Assembly: GCF_022698145.1 (NCBI RefSeq) | Contig: NZ_JALDAX010000015.1 | Location: forward strand, 62,001 to 126,000 | Direction of reading: 5' to 3' | DNA length: 64,000 nt | Source: Streptomyces spinosisporus | GTDB taxonomy: Bacteria; Actinomycetota; Actinomycetes; Streptomycetales; Streptomycetaceae | In this document: positions 26,304 through 34,868 of the stretch, piece after piece | Numbering within the stretch: position 1 is the stretch's first letter | Layout of the letters: each line of letters opens with the position of its first letter | Translations under genes and position numbers: made by a program | The notes under the pieces: generated by a model | What the model saw: only the letters and a program-made list of their open reading frames with translations | Told to the model about the DNA's origin: nothing | The model's database searches: none

Positions 26304-26940
26304 ACTCGTCGTCCCGGGAGAAGCTCTGCAGCAGCCACGAGGCGAAGGTGCCGGTGACCGCACCGAGCAGGGCGAGACCGATGCCCATCATCCCGACCGC
26401 GATCAGCCGGCCCAGCGGCGTCACCGGGACGATGTCGCCGTAGCCGACGGTGGCGAGGGTCGCGCAGGTCCACCAGACCGCGTCGCCGAAGGTGCGCATC
26501 GTGGCGTCGGGCGCCCCGCGCTCCTGCTGGAAGACCGCGAGCGCGCCGGTGAAGCCCAGCAGCACGGTGGACAGCCCGGCGTACACGATCACGCGCGCGT
26601 GCAGCGCGAGCTTCGGTCTGCCGTGGCGGCGCTGCACGGCCTCGTAGAGCCTGACGACCCGCAGCGGCCGCAGCAGCGGCAGCACCAGAACCACCGTGTC
26701 CAGCAGATGCGTCCGCACGAAGCGCAGCCGCTGCCCGCTCAGCCTCCAGCGGACCGCGTAGTCGACGCCGAACAGCGCCCAGGCGGTCAGCAGCAGCGCG
26801 AGACCCAGGTCGCGCCAGACGTCGTGGAGACCGGGGGCCAGAACCAGGACCGCGTACGAGGCGAGGTAGACCATCGACGCGATCGCGAGCGGCACTTCCG
26901 TGCGCTGCTCCCAGCGGGCCACACGACTGTCATCGTCCAC
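26302..26940 (-). CDS. Potassium channel family protein (ion_trans_2 pore)
   Basis: A 212-aa membrane protein with about four or five helices, a basic loop (LRPLRVVRLYEAVQRRHGRPK) like a degenerate voltage-sensor segment, and the pore region DAVWWTCATLATVGYGDIVPVTPLGR with the K+ selectivity filter TVGYGD. The C-terminus is short, with no RCK domain. GTG 26940 (VDDDSRVARWEQ) is chosen by fit to the family; no ribosome-binding site is seen. Divergent from the HIT gene and convergent with thrS. Confidence 0.9.
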   Translation of the reverse strand: MDDDSRVARWEQRTEVPLAIASMVYLASYAVLVLAPGLHDVWRDLGLALLLTAWALFGVDYAVRWRLSGQRLRFVRTHLLDTVVLVLPLLRPLRVVRLYEAVQRRHGRPKLALHARVIVYAGLSTVLLGFTGALAVFQQERGAPDATMRTFGDAVWWTCATLATVGYGDIVPVTPLGRLIAVGMMGIGLALLGAVTGTFASWLLQSFSRDDE

Positions 26941-27006
26941 GGGCCCAGCTTGGCCCGCCGCACGGTTCGCACAACCCCGCCGACACGCTCCGAACGGGCG
27001 ACGCCA

Positions 27007-27012
27007 TATGCT
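27007..27012 (+). promoter_or_regulatory. -10 element TATGCT of the HIT gene, leaderless start
   Basis: TATGCT lies 7 nt before ATG 27020 and overlaps the only other nearby in-frame ATG (27008), which supports 27020 as the leaderless start. Confidence 0.5.
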
Positions 27013-27019
27013 GCACTGC

Positions 27020-27568
27020 ATGACGAGTGAGCCGGAGCAGCAGTTGGGAGTGGGGACGCAGGACGCCTTCCAGCGTCTGTGGACGCCCCACCGGATGGCC
27101 TACATCCAGGGCGAGAACAAGCCGACCGGCCCCGGTGCCGGCGACGGCTGCCCCTTCTGCTCCATCCCGGCCAAGTCCGACGAGGACGGCCTGGTCGTCC
27201 GCCGTGGTGAGCAGGTCTACGCCGTGCTCAACCTCTACCCGTACAACGGCGGCCACCTCATGGTCGTGCCCTACCGCCATGTCGCCGACTACACGGACCT
27301 CACCGACGAGGAGACCGCCGAGCTCGCCACCCTGACCAAGCAGGCGATGACGGCGCTGCGCACCGCCTCCGGGGCGCACGGCTTCAACATCGGCATGAAC
27401 CAGGGCACCGTCGCGGGGGCGGGCATCGCGGCCCATCTGCACCAGCACATCGTCCCGCGCTGGGGCGGCGACACGAACTTCATGCCGGTCGTCGGGCACA
27501 CGCGCGTGCTGCCGCAGCTGCTGGCGGACACCCGGAAGATGCTGGCGGAGGCCTGGCCCACGGCGTGA
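27020..27568 (+). CDS. HIT-domain nucleotide hydrolase/phosphorylase (Ap4A phosphorylase-like)
   Basis: A 182-aa HIT protein. A CxxC pair (DGCPFCSIP) precedes the HIT fold; the segment VLNLYPYNGGHLMVVPYRHV and the catalytic triad AHLHQHIVPRW (HxHxH) are intact. In M. tuberculosis the homologue in the same position (Rv2613c, between thrS and pgsA) is a diadenosine tetraphosphate phosphorylase, so this protein probably degrades Ap4A. Here the block is interrupted before pgsA by two reverse-strand genes. The start is supported by the -10 box just upstream. Confidence 0.9.
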   Translation: MTSEPEQQLGVGTQDAFQRLWTPHRMAYIQGENKPTGPGAGDGCPFCSIPAKSDEDGLVVRRGEQVYAVLNLYPYNGGHLMVVPYRHVADYTDLTDEETAELATLTKQAMTALRTASGAHGFNIGMNQGTVAGAGIAAHLHQHIVPRWGGDTNFMPVVGHTRVLPQLLADTRKMLAEAWPTA

Positions 27569-27586
27569 CGGCGGGACGGCGGACCC

Positions 27587-27606
27587 CCGGGGGCTCTCGC
27601 CCCCGG
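27587..27606. terminator. Terminator between HIT gene and convergent membrane-protein gene
   Basis: CCGGGGGC pairs perfectly with GCCCCCGG around a TCTC loop, in the 49-bp gap between two convergent genes. Confidence 0.7.
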
Positions 27607-27617
27607 AGTACGTGCGC

Positions 27618-29279
27618 CTAGGCGTCGTAGACGTCGGCCTTGCTGGGCGAGGCGTCCTGCACCGCTGTCGACAGGAACGCCGACCTCGTGCCGAACTTCT
27701 CGGTGTTCACGCCGTTCTCCTCCAGCACCCGTATCGCCGCGGCGTGCACGACCCGCAGCACCGGGGTGGCGGCCCGCAGGGCGTCGTCGGCCATGAAGCG
27801 GTGGCGCCAGGGCTGGTCGGCCCAGGCGTGCCGCAGGCCGAACGGCTCGGGCAGGGCTATCGTGCCGCCGAGCCAGTTCAGCAGCGGGGGATACCAGCTG
27901 ATCGGGGCGCGGACGGCGAGGCGGACCACCTCGTCGGTGTTGACCAGCGGCAGGTTCACCTTGCGGGTCTCCCACGGCTTGAAGGACTTCTGGACCTCCT
28001 TCGTCGGCGCCTCGGGCTTGCCGGTGAACAGGCCGTTGACCGGGCCGAGCGCATGGCCGGTCACCTCGATCCGCAGCGTCTCGTGCAGCACGGTCACCGT
28101 GATCATCATCGTGATGATCAACTGCCCGTCCCACAGCGTCCACTGCACGCCCAGATAGTGCCGGTCGCCCGCGCCGAACTGCTGCTTGTTGCAGATGTCC
28201 TGTATCGCGTGGGTCTTGATCTGGAACGCCTCCACGTCCGTGCCCTCGGGACGGGACACCGCCTTCGCGCTCTCCGCGATCGGCGTGACGATCCAGTGCC
28301 GTATGGAGGGCTTCGGGAAGCCGCCGGTGTTCAGCGTGTTCCGCTCCAGCATGCGCAGCTGGTCGTGGATCGCGCGGATGACGTCCCAGCTGCGGAACGG
28401 GTGGATCTCGCGCGAGGGATCGGCCGGCACCAGATCCTCCGCGAGCTGCCAGCTGCCCCAGCGGGTGCCCATGCCGAGGATGCCCTTGGGCCCGGCGTAG
28501 AACACGGAGTTGGACTGCTGCTCGGCGGCGAGCTTGGCCAGCGACTGGCGCAGCTGGTCCGCCTTGGTCTCGCCCGGGCTGGTCGGCACCGCCTCGGGCA
28601 CCTTCGCGCCGACGCTGCTGCCGGCGAGCAGACTGTCCCAGCGCCCGCGCAGATCCTTCGCCGTGCGCTCGCAGATCTGCTTCGCCCAGAACCAGCCGAT
28701 GACCGGCATCACGACGCACGCACGCGCGTACCACGCCCAGAACCCCGTGAAGGGCATCCGGATCAGGAAGATCACGGCGAGCGCGCCCACCGCCACCAGC
28801 AGCGTCGTCGCCAGCGCGCCGGCGCGCTTGTCGTCGCGCTTGGCCACAGTCGTACGGATCGAGAAGATCAGCAGCCACACGAGCAGTCCGGGCAGGAACA
28901 GCAGACCGCACAGCACCATGACGACGGTCAGGTAATTGTCCCTGTCCTTGCGGATGTTGTTCGCCGCCAGGGCGTGCTCGACGACGACCTGCGGCTCGGC
29001 GCCGAAGGACTGGATGAGCGGCTTGCGGCCGGGGCCCAGCATGCGGTCGACCACCGCCCGGGAGTAGGCCTCACCGAGGTTGGGCCGGAATATCCTGCCC
29101 CACTTCCGACCCGGCTTGAGCGTGGTCTGATGCCATTCGTTGTCGGCCTTCTTGATGTCCGCGACCGGGTTGTCCCGGTAGGACGCCGAGGCCAGCGCGA
29201 ACGTCGCCGTCTGGTCCCCGTCGCTCGTGCGCGGCACCTGGGGTCCGAAGATGTCCCCGTAGCCGCTCTCAACGGTCAT
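27618..29279 (-). CDS. Uncharacterised membrane protein, about 553 aa
   Basis: After a polar N-terminal 120 residues there are two to four hydrophobic helices (YLTVVMVLCGLLFLPGLLVWLLIF, ALATTLLVAVGALAVIFLI, WYARACVVMPVIGWFWA), then a long hydrophilic domain with a further short hydrophobic strand (WDGQLIITMMITVTVLHETLRIEVTG shortened: LIITMMITVTVLH). No enzymatic motif or known domain is recognised. ATG 29279 (MTVESGYGD) lies behind GGGGGCGGGA; ATG 29291 is also possible. It runs on the minus strand inside the otherwise plus-strand thrS-pgsA block, downstream of the EF-G-like gene, and could be co-transcribed with it across a 243-bp gap that holds no gene. Confidence 0.7.
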   Translation of the reverse strand: MTVESGYGDIFGPQVPRTSDGDQTATFALASASYRDNPVADIKKADNEWHQTTLKPGRKWGRIFRPNLGEAYSRAVVDRMLGPGRKPLIQSFGAEPQVVVEHALAANNIRKDRDNYLTVVMVLCGLLFLPGLLVWLLIFSIRTTVAKRDDKRAGALATTLLVAVGALAVIFLIRMPFTGFWAWYARACVVMPVIGWFWAKQICERTAKDLRGRWDSLLAGSSVGAKVPEAVPTSPGETKADQLRQSLAKLAAEQQSNSVFYAGPKGILGMGTRWGSWQLAEDLVPADPSREIHPFRSWDVIRAIHDQLRMLERNTLNTGGFPKPSIRHWIVTPIAESAKAVSRPEGTDVEAFQIKTHAIQDICNKQQFGAGDRHYLGVQWTLWDGQLIITMMITVTVLHETLRIEVTGHALGPVNGLFTGKPEAPTKEVQKSFKPWETRKVNLPLVNTDEVVRLAVRAPISWYPPLLNWLGGTIALPEPFGLRHAWADQPWRHRFMADDALRAATPVLRVVHAAAIRVLEENGVNTEKFGTRSAFLSTAVQDASPSKADVYDA

Positions 29280-29522
29280 TCCCGCCCCCATCGCCGCCCG
29301 GCACCGCCCTTAGCGGCTCTTCCCGACTTCCTTGCCCCGCACACCTGTTGATCAGGCCGGGCGGCGGATCCGCGCCGACTTGATCACGTCATCAGCGTAT
29401 CCCCGGGCACCGACATCCGTCGGCGGACGGCCGAAGGCACCTTCTTCTTGCCCGTTCGCCTCCGGGGCGCCGACGCGGAGGGGAGCGTTCCGCACCGGCG
29501 ACCCGGACGCGCCCGGCGCCAA

Positions 29523-31721
29523 CTACGAAGCGGCGCGCGCCTCTTCACGAATCCTTTCCGCGATCTGGGCCGGCATCGGCTCGTGCCGTGCGTAGCTGCG
29601 GTTGAAGCGTGCGGTGCCGTGCGAGAGGGAGCGCAGGTCCACGGCGTAGCGCCCGATCTCGATCTCGGGCACCTCGGCGCGCACCAACGTCCGCCCGCCG
29701 CTGGTCTGTTCCGTGCCCAGCACCCGGCCGCGCCGCCCGGACAGATCGCTCATGACCGCGCCCACGTAGTCGTCGCCGACCAGGATGCTCACCTCGGCCA
29801 CCGGCTCCAGCAGATGGATCTTCGCGTCGGACGCCGCCTCCCGCAGCGCCAGCGCCCCGGCCGTCTGGAAGGCCGCGTCCGAGGAGTCCACGGAGTGCGC
29901 CTTGCCGTCGAGCAGCGTCACCCGTACGTCGATCAGCGGGTAGCCGGCCGCAACTCCCTTGGCCGCCTGGGCCTTCACGCCCTTCTCGACCGACGGGATG
30001 AACTGCCGCGGCACCGCGCCGCCGACGACCTTGTCCACGAACTCGATGCCCGAGCCGCCCGGCAGCGGCTCCACCTCGATCTCACAGATCGCGAACTGGC
30101 CGTGCCCGCCCGACTGCTTCACATGGCGCCCGCGCCCCGCCGACTTCCCGGCGAACGTCTCCCGCAGGGACACCTTGTGGGGTACGACGTCGACCTGGAC
30201 GCCGTAGCGGCTGCGCAGCCGCTCCAGGGCCACGTCCGCGTGCGCCTCGCCCAGGCACCACAGCACCACCTGGTGGGTGTCCTGGTTCTGCTCCAGGCGC
30301 ATGGTCGGATCCTCGGCGACCAGCCGGGACAGCCCCTGCGAGAGCTTGTCCTCGTCCGCCTTGCTGTGCGCCTCGATGGCGAGCGGCAGCAGCGGGTCGG
30401 GCATCTCCCACGGCTCCATGAGCAGCGGGTCGTCCTTGGCCGAGAGGGTGTCGCCGGTCTCCGCGCGGCCCAGCTTCGCCACGCACACGAGATCTCCCGC
30501 GATCGCGTGCGTCACCGGGCGCTGCGTCTTGCCGAAGGGGGTGGACAGCGCTCCGATGCGCTCGTCGACGTCGTGGTCCTCGTGCCCGCGGTCGGCCATG
30601 CCGTGTCCGGAGACGTGCACGGTCTCGTCGGGCCGCAGGGTGCCGGAGAAGACACGGACCAGCGAGACCCGCCCGACATAGGGGTCGGAGGACGTCTTGA
30701 CGACCTCGGCGACCAGCGGGCCGTCCGTGTCGCAGGCCTTGATCTCGCGCGGCTTGCCGTCGATGGTGGTGACCCCCGGAGTGGGGTGCTCGAAGGGCGT
30801 CGGGAAACCACCCGTGACGAGCTCGAGCAGTTCGATCGTGCCCAGCCCCTGGCGGGCGCCCTCGGCCGCGGGGGCGGCGGCCAGGACGGGGAAGAAGACC
30901 CCGCGCGCGACGGCCCGCTCCAGGTCCTCGACGAGCGTCTTGAAGTCGATCTGCTCGCCGCCCAGATAGCGGTCCATGAGGGTCTCGTCCTCGCTCTCCG
31001 AGATGATCCCCTCGATCAGCCGGTTGCGGGCGTCCTCGATCTGCGGCAGCTGGTCCTCGCCCGGCTCGGACTCCTTGCGCTCTCCGGACGAGTAGTCGAA
31101 CAGCTTCTGCGACAGCAGCCCGATCAGGCCCGTCACGGGCGCGTGCCCGTCGGGCCCCTGCGGGCCGTGCAGCGGCAGATACAGCGGGAGTACGGCGTCG
31201 GGGTCGTCCCCGCCGAACGCCTCGGCGCAGACCTGCGTCATCTGCTCGAAGTCGGCGCGGGCGGATTCCAGATGCGTGATCACGATCGCCCGTGGCATGC
31301 CGACGGCGGCGCACTCCTCCCACACCATGCGCGTCGAGCCGTCCACCCCGTCCGAGGCCGAGACGACGAAAAGGGCCGCGTCCGCCGCTCGCAGACCGGC
31401 CCTCAGTTCTCCGACGAAGTCGGCGTATCCGGGGGTGTCGAGGACATTGACCTTGATGCCGTCCCATTCGACCGGTACCAGGGAGAGCTGCACCGAGCGG
31501 TTCTGCCGGTGCTCGATCTCGTCGTAGTCGGAAACGGTGCCGCCGTCCTCCACGCGGCCCGCCCGGTTCACTGCCCCCGCGGTCAGCGCGAGAGCCTCCA
31601 CCAAAGTCGTCTTGCCCGATCCGGAGTGGCCGACCAGCACCACATTCCGTACGGACGCGGGGTGGTCGGCCGCTGTAGCCCTGCCGGCGGCTCCGGGGTG
31701 TGCGCTTGCCTTGTCGCCCAT
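29523..31721 (-). CDS. Elongation factor G-like protein (EF-G2 type) with altered GTPase motifs
   Basis: A 732-aa protein with full-length EF-G architecture: G domain (P-loop GHSGSGKTT at about 31-39), domain II, and domains III-V (HVKQSGGHGQFAICEIEVEP, GAVPRQFIPSVEKGV, a C-terminal EVPEIEIGRYAVDLRSLSHGTARF with the SxGRG-like region). Key residues differ from translocase EF-G: the G3 motif is DTPGY (Tyr for the catalytic His), and the G4 position reads THLE instead of NKxD. This matches the EF-G2 paralogues of actinobacteria, whose role is unclear. ATG 31721 follows GGGAGG. Confidence 0.88.
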   Translation of the reverse strand: MGDKASAHPGAAGRATAADHPASVRNVVLVGHSGSGKTTLVEALALTAGAVNRAGRVEDGGTVSDYDEIEHRQNRSVQLSLVPVEWDGIKVNVLDTPGYADFVGELRAGLRAADAALFVVSASDGVDGSTRMVWEECAAVGMPRAIVITHLESARADFEQMTQVCAEAFGGDDPDAVLPLYLPLHGPQGPDGHAPVTGLIGLLSQKLFDYSSGERKESEPGEDQLPQIEDARNRLIEGIISESEDETLMDRYLGGEQIDFKTLVEDLERAVARGVFFPVLAAAPAAEGARQGLGTIELLELVTGGFPTPFEHPTPGVTTIDGKPREIKACDTDGPLVAEVVKTSSDPYVGRVSLVRVFSGTLRPDETVHVSGHGMADRGHEDHDVDERIGALSTPFGKTQRPVTHAIAGDLVCVAKLGRAETGDTLSAKDDPLLMEPWEMPDPLLPLAIEAHSKADEDKLSQGLSRLVAEDPTMRLEQNQDTHQVVLWCLGEAHADVALERLRSRYGVQVDVVPHKVSLRETFAGKSAGRGRHVKQSGGHGQFAICEIEVEPLPGGSGIEFVDKVVGGAVPRQFIPSVEKGVKAQAAKGVAAGYPLIDVRVTLLDGKAHSVDSSDAAFQTAGALALREAASDAKIHLLEPVAEVSILVGDDYVGAVMSDLSGRRGRVLGTEQTSGGRTLVRAEVPEIEIGRYAVDLRSLSHGTARFNRSYARHEPMPAQIAERIREEARAAS

Positions 31722-31996
31722 GGCCTTGCCTCCCGTGCACGGTGAGGTCTCTGTGGGCGCGGGCATGCCGGGCCGCGTGCGGTGGCGGCTCCGATGACGC
31801 CCGCGGTTCTTCGAGCTTTCCACTCCCGTCACGGTGCGTCCATACGACGGACGCGATCGCGCCGTTACCCGGATGCCTTCAGGCCGTGACAGTGGGGTCC
31901 GGGTGCCCGGCCGTCGCACACGCGCGCGCGTGGCTACGATGGGCCAGCCGGTGGCCAGCAGGGGCCGAGCCGGCCACACTGAACGTCGGGAAGGCC

Positions 31997-32677
31997 ATGC
32001 TGAACAAGTACGCGCGTGCATTCTTCACGCGTGTCCTCACACCGTTCGCCGCGTTTCTGATCCGCCGGGGCGTCAGCCCGGACGCGGTCACGCTCATCGG
32101 TACCGCCGGCGTGATGGCGGGCGCGCTGGTCTTCTACCCCATGGGCGAGTTCTTCTGGGGCACGGTCGTCATCACGCTGTTCGTCTTCTCCGACCTGGTC
32201 GACGGCAACATGGCCCGCCAGCTGGGCCGCTCCAGCCGCTGGGGTGCCTTCCTGGACTCCACCCTCGACCGGGTCGCCGACGGCGCCATCTTCGGCGGCT
32301 TCGCCCTCTGGTACGCGGGAGGCGGCGACGACCTCGTCCTGTGCGCGGTCTCCATCTTCTGCCTGGCCAGCGGCCAGGTGGTGTCGTACACCAAGGCCCG
32401 CGGGGAGTCGATCGGTCTGCCGGTCGCCGTCAACGGCCTGGTCGAGCGCGCCGAGCGCCTGGTCATCTCGCTGGTCGCGGCCGGGTTCGCCGGACTGCAC
32501 AAGTTCGGGGTGCCGGGCATCCAGTACCTGCTGCCCGTCGCCCTGTGGATCGTCGCCGTGGGCAGCCTGGTCACGCTGATCCAGCGGGTCGTCACCGTGC
32601 GCCGCGAGTCGGCGGAGGCGGAAGCCGCGGCGGCCGAGCCGCACAACGCCTCCCAGGGGAGCGAGGCGGCGAAGTGA
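31997..32677 (+). CDS. pgsA: CDP-alcohol phosphatidyltransferase (phosphatidylinositol phosphate synthase type)
   Basis: A 226-aa inner-membrane enzyme that joins CDP-diacylglycerol to an inositol phosphate acceptor, the first step of phosphatidylinositol synthesis in actinobacteria. The CDP-alcohol motif is intact: DLVDGNMARQLGRSSRWG plus AFLDSTLDRVADG (DxxDG..AR..G...D...D). About six helices are predicted. ATG 31997 follows GGGAAGG. The gene starts a translationally coupled operon with the acyltransferase and pimA. The 275-bp gap upstream holds no gene. Confidence 0.92.
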   Translation: MLNKYARAFFTRVLTPFAAFLIRRGVSPDAVTLIGTAGVMAGALVFYPMGEFFWGTVVITLFVFSDLVDGNMARQLGRSSRWGAFLDSTLDRVADGAIFGGFALWYAGGGDDLVLCAVSIFCLASGQVVSYTKARGESIGLPVAVNGLVERAERLVISLVAAGFAGLHKFGVPGIQYLLPVALWIVAVGSLVTLIQRVVTVRRESAEAEAAAAEPHNASQGSEAAK

Positions 32678-33600
32678 GCGCTCGCGACCAGCTGACGGAC
32701 ACGCTGTACGGGCTCGGCTGGGGCACCGTGAAGAAGCTCCCCGAGCCGGTCGCCGTGCGGCTCGGCCGGACCATCGCCGACCTCGCCTGGAAGCGGCGCG
32801 GCAAGGGTGTACGGCGTCTGGAGAGCAACTACGCGCGCGTGCTGCCCGACGCGAGCCCCGAGCGGCTCGCCGAGCTCTCGCGCGCGGGCATGCGCTCGTA
32901 CCTGCGCTACTGGATGGAGTCCTTCCGGCTGCCCGCCTGGAGCGCCGAGCGCATAAAGAGCGGCTTCGACCCCAAGGACGTCCACTTCCTCACCGACGGC
33001 ATCGCCTCCGACAAGGGCGTCATTCTGGCGCTGCCCCACATGGCCAACTGGGACCTGGCCGGTGCCTGGGTCACCACCGAGCTGGAGACGCCCTTCACCA
33101 CGGTCGCCGAGCGCCTCAAGCCCGAGACGCTCTACGACCGCTTCGTCGCCTACCGCGAGGGCCTCGGCATGGAGGTCCTGCCGCACAGCGGCGGCAGCGC
33201 CTTCGGCACGCTGGCCCGGCGGCTGCGCGACGGCGGGCTTGTCTGCCTGGTCGCCGAGCGCGATCTGTCGACCTCGGGCGTCGAGGTCCAGTTCTTCGGC
33301 GAGGCGACCCGGATGCCGGCCGGGCCGGCGCTGCTCGCCCAGCAGACCGGCGCGCTGCTCCTGCCGGTCACGCTCTGGTACGACGACTCGCCCGTGATGC
33401 AGGGCCGCGTGCATCCCCCGGTCGAGGTGCCCGAGACAGGCAGCCGGGCCGAAAAGACGTCTGTCATGACACAGGCGCTGGCCGATGCCTTCGCCTCGGG
33501 GATCGCAGACCATCCGGAGGACTGGCACATGCTGCAGCGCCTGTGGCTCAAGGACCTCGAGCCGCGACCAGCCGACGGTGCGGCCGGGGAGCGGCCGTGA
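32674..33600 (+). CDS. Phosphatidylinositol mannoside acyltransferase (LpxL/HtrB-like)
   Basis: A 308-aa membrane-associated acyltransferase that should acylate the mannose of PIM1/PIM2, as mycobacterial PatA does. The HX4D motif is HMANWD (about residue 115), followed by the glycerol-acyltransferase-type blocks VAERLKPETLYDRFVAYREGLGMEVLPHSGG and LVAERDLSTSGVEVQFFG. GTG 32674 overlaps the pgsA stop (GTGA), and its own stop overlaps the pimA start in the same way. The three genes form one coupled unit. Confidence 0.92.
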   Translation: MSARDQLTDTLYGLGWGTVKKLPEPVAVRLGRTIADLAWKRRGKGVRRLESNYARVLPDASPERLAELSRAGMRSYLRYWMESFRLPAWSAERIKSGFDPKDVHFLTDGIASDKGVILALPHMANWDLAGAWVTTELETPFTTVAERLKPETLYDRFVAYREGLGMEVLPHSGGSAFGTLARRLRDGGLVCLVAERDLSTSGVEVQFFGEATRMPAGPALLAQQTGALLLPVTLWYDDSPVMQGRVHPPVEVPETGSRAEKTSVMTQALADAFASGIADHPEDWHMLQRLWLKDLEPRPADGAAGERP

Positions 33601-34772
33601 GGATCGGCATCGTCTGCCCGTACTCCTGGGACGTGCCGGGCGGCGTCCAGTTCCACATCCGCGACCTCGCCGAGTACTTCATCCGCCTCGGCCACGAGGT
33701 CTCCGTGCTGGCTCCCGCCGACGACGACACGCCCCTGCCGCCGTACGTCGTCTCGGCCGGACGCGCCGTCCCGGTGCCCTACAACGGCTCGGTGGCGCGG
33801 CTGAACTTCGGCTTCCTGTCGGCGGCCCGGGTGCGCCGCTGGCTGCACGACGGCGCGTTCGACGTCATCCACATCCACGAGCCGACCTCGCCGTCGCTGG
33901 GCCTGCTGACCTGCTGGGCGGCGCAGGGCCCGATCGTCGCCACGTTCCACACCTCCAACCCCCGCTCCCGCGCGATGATCGCCGCATACGCGATCCTCCA
34001 GGCTGCCCTGGAGAAAATCAGCGCCCGGATCGCGGTGAGCGAGTACGCCCGCCGCACGCTGGTGGAGCACCTGGGCGGCGACGCGGTGGTCATCCCGAAC
34101 GGCGTCGACGTGGACTTCTTCGCGCGGGCCGAGCCCAGGCCCGAGTGGCAGGGCGACACCATCGGCTTCATCGGCCGTATCGACGAGCCCCGCAAGGGAC
34201 TGCCGGTGTTGATGAAGGCCCTGCCGAAGATCCTCGCCGAGCGGCCCGGCACCCGGCTTCTGGTGGCCGGACGCGGCGACGAGGAGGAAGCGGTCGAGTC
34301 GCTGCCCGCCGAACTGCGCCCCCGGGTCGAGTTCCTCGGCATGATCAGCGACGAGGACAAGGCCCGTCTCCTGCGCAGCGTCGATCTGTACGTGGCGCCC
34401 AACACCGGCGGCGAGAGCTTCGGGATCATCCTGGTCGAGGCGATGTCGGCGGGAGCACCGGTCCTGGCCTCGGACCTGGACGCCTTCGCGCAGGTGCTGG
34501 ACCAGGGCGCGGCGGGCGAACTGTTCACCAACGAGGACCCGAACGCGCTGGCCGAGGCCGCACTCCGCCTGCTGGCGGATCCGACCCGCCGCGCCGAACT
34601 GCGCGAGCGGGGCAGCCTGCACGTACGCCGCTTCGACTGGTCGACCGTCGGCGCCGACATCCTCTCGGTGTACGAGACGGTCACGACGGGCGCAGCAGCG
34701 GTGGCAGCCGCGGACGACGACCGGGGCGCGGGTCCGGGGTTGCGGGCTCGGTTGCGGTTGGCGCGGGACTAA
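33597..34772 (+). CDS. pimA: GDP-mannose:phosphatidylinositol alpha-mannosyltransferase
   Basis: A 391-aa GT4-family glycosyltransferase that adds the first mannose to phosphatidylinositol. The N-terminal Rossmann half has CPYSWDVPGGVQFHIRDLAEYF and the basic/membrane-contacting loop NPRSRAMIAAYA. The C-terminal half has IGFIGRIDEPRKGLPVLM and the donor-binding E-X7-E segment ESFGIILVEAMSAG. GTG 33597 overlaps the acyltransferase stop (GTGA). The last 25 residues are a Gly/Arg-rich tail lying in a locally duplicated stretch of DNA. Confidence 0.93.
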   Translation: MRIGIVCPYSWDVPGGVQFHIRDLAEYFIRLGHEVSVLAPADDDTPLPPYVVSAGRAVPVPYNGSVARLNFGFLSAARVRRWLHDGAFDVIHIHEPTSPSLGLLTCWAAQGPIVATFHTSNPRSRAMIAAYAILQAALEKISARIAVSEYARRTLVEHLGGDAVVIPNGVDVDFFARAEPRPEWQGDTIGFIGRIDEPRKGLPVLMKALPKILAERPGTRLLVAGRGDEEEAVESLPAELRPRVEFLGMISDEDKARLLRSVDLYVAPNTGGESFGIILVEAMSAGAPVLASDLDAFAQVLDQGAAGELFTNEDPNALAEAALRLLADPTRRAELRERGSLHVRRFDWSTVGADILSVYETVTTGAAAVAAADDDRGAGPGLRARLRLARD

Positions 34773-34774
34773 GT

Positions 34775-34868
34775 GGGCTGCGTCCGGGCTCGGGTGCGGC
34801 GGTAGCTGGCGCGGGGCTGACGGGCTGCGTTCGGGCTCGGGTGCAGCGGTAACGTGTGCGCCCGTGAC
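34775..34868 (+). repeat. Tandem 47-bp duplication across the promoter of the LemA-like gene
   Basis: 34775-34821 and 34822-34868 are two adjacent copies; 28 of the first 30 positions agree (both begin GGGCTGCGT and continue CGGGCTCGGGTGC). A third, more diverged copy appears to lie in the 3' end of pimA. The second copy has acquired the -10-like TAACGT (34850-34855), 8 nt before the GTG at 34864. Confidence 0.75.
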
